Origin: CAWAHD01 sp963781785
GTDB lineage: Bacteria > Planctomycetota > Planctomycetia > Isosphaerales > Isosphaeraceae
NCBI GenBank assembly: GCA_963781785.1
Contig: CAWAHD010000005.1
Span: 2,356,001-2,420,000 of the forward strand
Direction of reading: 5' to 3'
Length of the DNA stretch: 64,000 nucleotides
The translations under genes were made by a program, and so were the position numbers. A model generated the notes under the pieces. The model had not been told where the DNA came from and ran no database searches. It saw only the letters and a program-made list of their open reading frames with translations. Positions 60,371 to 64,000 of the stretch are shown in pieces; the first letter of the stretch is position 1; each line of letters starts with the position of its first letter.

Positions 60371-60683
60371 CCCCGGCGCATTCGATTGACAAGTGTCATA
60401 GTCCACCAACGTCAGCTTATCAGCCGCGGGCCGGATGCTGCAACACGGCTCCGGTCCGGGCGAGCCCTGGGAGGTTGTCCTCTGTCCTTCGTCCTTGACG
60501 CTTTCGACCTGAGTCCTGAGAATCAACAAAGGAATGATTCGCCGTTCCAAACCGAGCCCCGCACGGCTCGGGCTCTGACCGGGCACAAGCGACGCGCTCG
60601 ATTCTCGCCGCGCCCCCGGGGGCGCGGATCCATAGAATCTCTGCCTGCGCTCAGGCGGGAGATAGACCGAAGGAAGGGCTCGG
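60371..60683. other. Intergenic region between divergent peptidase genes
   Basis: About 310 bases between divergent genes, expected to hold both promoters; no motif can be named. GGAAGGGCTC precedes the M28 gene start. Confidence 0.4.
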
Positions 60684-62678
60684 ATGATCTCACACTCAGT
60701 TGGTGGAAAAGTGACGCCGGTTCGCTGGATCGGGCTCGGGTTGATCGCCGTGGGTCTGGGCGGCGGCGGATGGTCGCTCGCGACGGCGAGCCGCTTCTCG
60801 GGGAATTTGCAGGAAGCACCGCCCGTATCGCGGGGTCCGGCGACCGCGCCCGTTGCCGAGCGATCGAAGGCGGCAGCCGCTTCGGCCGAGGAGAGATTGA
60901 AGGCGGACGTGACCTTCCTGGCGGCCGACGAGCGCGAGGGGCGAGCGCCCGGAACCGAGGGGATCGAGGCGGCAGCCCGGTACATCGCCGGCATCTTCAA
61001 AGAGGTTGGGCTCAAGCCCGCAGCCGGCGCCGACGGTTTCTTTCAGCCGTTCACGATCTCGGGCCGGTCCACGCTCAAGAACGAACAATCCCTGGCGTTC
61101 GTGGGCCCCCACGACGAGGAGATCACGGCCGCCCGAACGGATTTCAGCCCGCTCGCGATCGGCTCCGGCGGTGCGATCGCCAAAGCTCCCATCGTCTTCG
61201 CCGGCTACGGGATCACCGTCCGTGACGATCCGCGCCTCCCCCAGCTCGCGTATGACGATTACGCCGGTCTCGACGTCCATGGCAAGGTTGTCCTGCTCCT
61301 GCGGAGCGAGCCGCGCCGCCACGACGACACGAGTCCGTTCGAGGGCAAGAATGACTCACGGCATGCAACGTTCGAGCAGAAGGCGCTCAATGCCTTTGCA
61401 CACGGAGCGGCCGGGGTGCTCCTGGTCAACAGCCTCTCCTCCCAGAGCGACGCGACCGACACGTTGCTGGGCTTCAGCGCGGCCGGCTTCACATCGTATT
61501 CCAATATTCCCTTCGTGATGGTGCATCGCGCCCTGGCCAACCAGCTCTTGACCAGGGCGGGCGAGCCGTCGCTATCCGCGCTCGAACAGCAGATCGATCA
61601 AGACCTTGCGCCGCGTTCCCGCGAGTTGACGGGGTGGGGCGCATCCGCCGTGGTTTCGATCGAGCAGACTCGCATCGCGACCAGGAATGTCGTCGGCGTG
61701 CTCGAGGGCGCCGGCCCACACGCCGAAGAGACGATCGTGATCGGGGGCCATTACGACCACCTGGGGCGCGGCGGTGTGACGTCTGGCTCGCTCGCCTTTT
61801 TTTCCCATGACATTCATAACGGCGCCGATGATAACGCGTCGGGGACCGCGATGGTCATCGAGCTCGCCCGCCGTCTCGCCGCGCACCGCGACCCGCTGCC
61901 GCGCCGGGTCGTGTTTCTCGCATTCAGCGGTGAAGAACGCGGGCTTCTGGGCTCGCGCTATTACGTCGCACATCCCCTCTATCCGCTCAAAGAGACCGTC
62001 ATGATGATCAACTGCGACATGGTGGGCCGCTTGAACGCCAAGAGCGAGCTCACCATGATCGGCACCGGCTCGACGCCCGGCATGGACCAGTTGGCCGATC
62101 GACTCGGCCGCAAGGAAGGGCTCACGATCAAGAAGGTGGCCGGAATGAGCGACGGTTTCGGCGGCAGCGACCACGAATCGTTCTACGACAAGGGAATCCC
62201 GATTCTCTTTGCCTTTACCGGCCTTCATCGCGAGTATCACCGCCCGAGCGACGATTCCGACCTGATCAATTTTCCGGGAATGGCCAGAGTCGCCGATTAC
62301 CTCGAGGTGCTTGCCCTCGACGTCATTCGCCGGCCCGAGCGGCCGGCGTTCGTCAAGCTCACCCGGCCAGCTCGTCCGGCCGAATCGAAAGACCCCGCAC
62401 GGACGGGAATGTCGGTCTACATGGGGACGATGCCCGACTATACCTATGAAGGCAAAGACGGCCTGAAGCTTTCCGGGGTCCGCGAGGGTGGGCCGGCTGA
62501 TCAAGGAGGGCTCAAGGAAGGCGACCTCATCATCCGCTTCAACGGCAGGCCGGTGGGAACGATCTACGACTACATGGACTGCCTGAAGCAAGGCGCGCCC
62601 GGGCAGAAGGTGGAAATCGTGGTCAAGCGCAACGACAAGGAGCTCAAGCTCAAGGTCACCCTCGGGAGCCGGCCTTGA
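60684..62678 (+). CDS. M28 zinc aminopeptidase with PA and PDZ domains
   Basis: A 664-residue exported peptidase with an N-terminal hydrophobic anchor (LGLIAVGLGGGGWSLATA). A PA insert (YAGLDVHGKVVLLLRSEP) is followed by the M28 core. Zinc ligands and catalytic acids are visible in GGHYDHLG, HNGADDNASGTA, FSGEERGLLGS, INCDMVGR and HREYHRPSDD. The last about 90 residues form a PDZ domain (VREGGPADQGGLKEGDLIIR). Cleaves N-terminal residues from peptides in the periplasm. The next gene starts inside its stop codon (TTGA overlap). Confidence 0.92.
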   Translation: MISHSVGGKVTPVRWIGLGLIAVGLGGGGWSLATASRFSGNLQEAPPVSRGPATAPVAERSKAAAASAEERLKADVTFLAADEREGRAPGTEGIEAAARYIAGIFKEVGLKPAAGADGFFQPFTISGRSTLKNEQSLAFVGPHDEEITAARTDFSPLAIGSGGAIAKAPIVFAGYGITVRDDPRLPQLAYDDYAGLDVHGKVVLLLRSEPRRHDDTSPFEGKNDSRHATFEQKALNAFAHGAAGVLLVNSLSSQSDATDTLLGFSAAGFTSYSNIPFVMVHRALANQLLTRAGEPSLSALEQQIDQDLAPRSRELTGWGASAVVSIEQTRIATRNVVGVLEGAGPHAEETIVIGGHYDHLGRGGVTSGSLAFFSHDIHNGADDNASGTAMVIELARRLAAHRDPLPRRVVFLAFSGEERGLLGSRYYVAHPLYPLKETVMMINCDMVGRLNAKSELTMIGTGSTPGMDQLADRLGRKEGLTIKKVAGMSDGFGGSDHESFYDKGIPILFAFTGLHREYHRPSDDSDLINFPGMARVADYLEVLALDVIRRPERPAFVKLTRPARPAESKDPARTGMSVYMGTMPDYTYEGKDGLKLSGVREGGPADQGGLKEGDLIIRFNGRPVGTIYDYMDCLKQGAPGQKVEIVVKRNDKELKLKVTLGSRP

Positions 62679-63989
62679 GAGGCGGACCGCTCGTGCTGGT
62701 CGACAGGGACGGGTTACGAGCGATCGTTCTGGCACTGGCTTCAATCGGATGCGCCCCTGGCTGGTTGCAGTCGTGCCGAGCCCGACCGGCTCCTGGTCGC
62801 GACGAGATGGCCCAGGCGCGATCGCGAGCGGCTGGAATCCGAGTTCCGCGACTGGGTCGCCGCCTCCGACGACCATCTCGGACGCCGGCCTGCGCGCCTG
62901 GAGTGGATGACGGTCGCCTCGGAAGGGGACCTGGTTGCCTCGGCGCACCGCGCCGAGCCACCGGAAGTGTTGCTCGGCGGCTCGCCGACCACCTTCAACC
63001 TGCTGAGTGTGATGAATCAGCTTGCACCGATTGACTCGGCCGGCTCGTCGCTCTGGTGTGGCTCTCGCCGCCCCGAGACCCGGGAGCCGTCAGCAATTCC
63101 GCAGCCGGCTGCCCGGGCGAGCGCCGTTGAGGGCCGCGCTCTTGATGAGCACGGCTCCAAGAACGTCAGAAGCGGGGCGGCTCAGACCGCCGAATTCCGG
63201 GATCCTCGCACCGATCCAGCCTCGCTCGCGTCGGCCTTGAATCAACTCGACACAGGGCGCTTTAGCGACGGCTACGCGCAACTGGTGAACTCCGCGGCGA
63301 CCCACGGCCGCATCGGTCGAAGGCCGGGGACGGACCTCCCGGGCGATCGGGGCGGCGAGTCCGCGGTCACCGTCGGCGATCTAGCGCGGGCAGCCGGACC
63401 GGTGCCCACCGAGGGCGTGGCGATTCTCCGCGGGGCCCGCTCACAGGACCTCGCCCAAGGCTTCCTTCGATTCCTGGTCGAGACACAGCGCACTCTGCCC
63501 GGTAGAATTGCGGCGGGAACTCCGTCCGTGGGCGACTCGGATTACACATCTCTGGTGGCTGACCTGCTCGGTGCGACCCTGGTCGACGGGCAGGACGAGC
63601 TGTGGGCGGCGTGGCGATCGCTCGCTTCTCTGGACGACTCCCGTCAGGCGCGCTCCTGGCTCACCGAGCCGCCGCCCTGGCCGCCGGTTTCTGTGGCCAG
63701 GTACCTGGGCCGCGAGGGAGACAAGGCCATGACTCTGATCGAGACGCTGGCCGCGGAGCTGGCTCCCGATCCCGCCGTGCGCTCCTGGCTGATCCGGAGC
63801 TGGCTCTCTCCGCGGCGCCCGCTTGATGCGAAGCTCCTGGCCGAGCTGGCTCAGGCGGCCGGGGGCCGGCTGTGCCGCGAGCCCAGGTTCCGCGCGTGGC
63901 TTCGCGAGGAATGGACGGCCTCGGCGCGCCAGCGTTATCGTCGTATTGCACGCTGGGCCGCCGCCAGGAAATCCGCCGCGCTCCCATGA
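62675..63989 (+). CDS. Solute-binding-like lipoprotein, frameshifted
   Basis: A TTG at 62675 overlaps the stop of the peptidase gene. Its frame gives a lipoprotein-like signal (GLRAIVLALASIGCAPG). By about 62780 the coding frame changes to EPDRLLVATRWPRRDRERLE, then DLVASAHRAEPPEVLLGGSP. At around 63060-63130 the sequence between SSLWC and EGRALDEHG is scrambled by another shift pair. The C-terminal half has TVGDLARAAGPVPTEGVAIL and SQDLAQGFLRFLVETQRTLP, typical of periplasmic solute-binding proteins. Likely binds iron or an organic solute; no permease is seen before the window ends. Confidence 0.55.
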
Positions 63990-64000
63990 GGCTCTACTTG

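Overview
The window looks like a chromosomal segment of a high-GC planctomycete, most likely Isosphaeraceae-like. This rests on family content, not on a marker gene: long secreted proteins with FG-GAP/ASPIC or Met-Gly-rich repeats, GALA-type leucine-rich repeats, an M29 aminopeptidase, an FHA-GAF-PP2C regulator, and dispersed hairpin repeats. Several well-conserved genes carry single-base frameshifts (cas4, a metallo-beta-lactamase, an NtrC-like regulator, an M29 peptidase, a lipoprotein). This suggests indel errors in the assembly in addition to real gene decay.

1-5.5 kb: the downstream half of a type I-C CRISPR-Cas operon (cas8c cut by the window edge, cas7c, a frameshifted cas4, cas1, cas2) and the leader. 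5.46-14.52 kb: a very large array of about 126 repeats. The repeats fall into four alternating sequence blocks, and one spacer occurs twice. 14.52-16.57 kb: about 2.0 kb of phage head-module DNA (end of a Mu F-like head protein, two small genes, start of an HK97-type prohead protease) lies exactly between two intact CRISPR repeats, like a giant spacer. 16.57-16.88 kb: five more repeats, the last one truncated.

17.0-22.6 kb: a minus-strand gene encodes an N-terminal TIR domain, about 350 residues of leucine-rich repeats, and a C-terminus that closely resembles the C-terminal domain of ribosomal protein bL9. I do not know of this combination as a described system. Upstream lies a decayed clostripain/caspase-like peptidase gene cut by an IS1380-type element. 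22.6-37.8 kb: a gene-poor accessory region with scattered small genes, broken genes (including an integrase remnant), hairpin repeats, a 35-bp tandem repeat and a DUF433/DUF5615 toxin-antitoxin pair.

38-64 kb: mostly housekeeping or surface genes: a GT39 glycosyltransferase, a sugar-nucleotide dehydratase, a Mop protein, an FHA-GAF-PP2C phosphatase, glycogen debranching enzyme, secreted planctomycete proteins, an NtrC-like regulator, and M29 and M28 peptidases. An AAA ATPase plus DUF4435/TOPRIM-like pair at 41.3-43.5 kb resembles PARIS-type anti-phage systems. With the CRISPR locus, the TIR-LRR gene and the caspase remnant, the left 43 kb reads as a loose set of defence genes.
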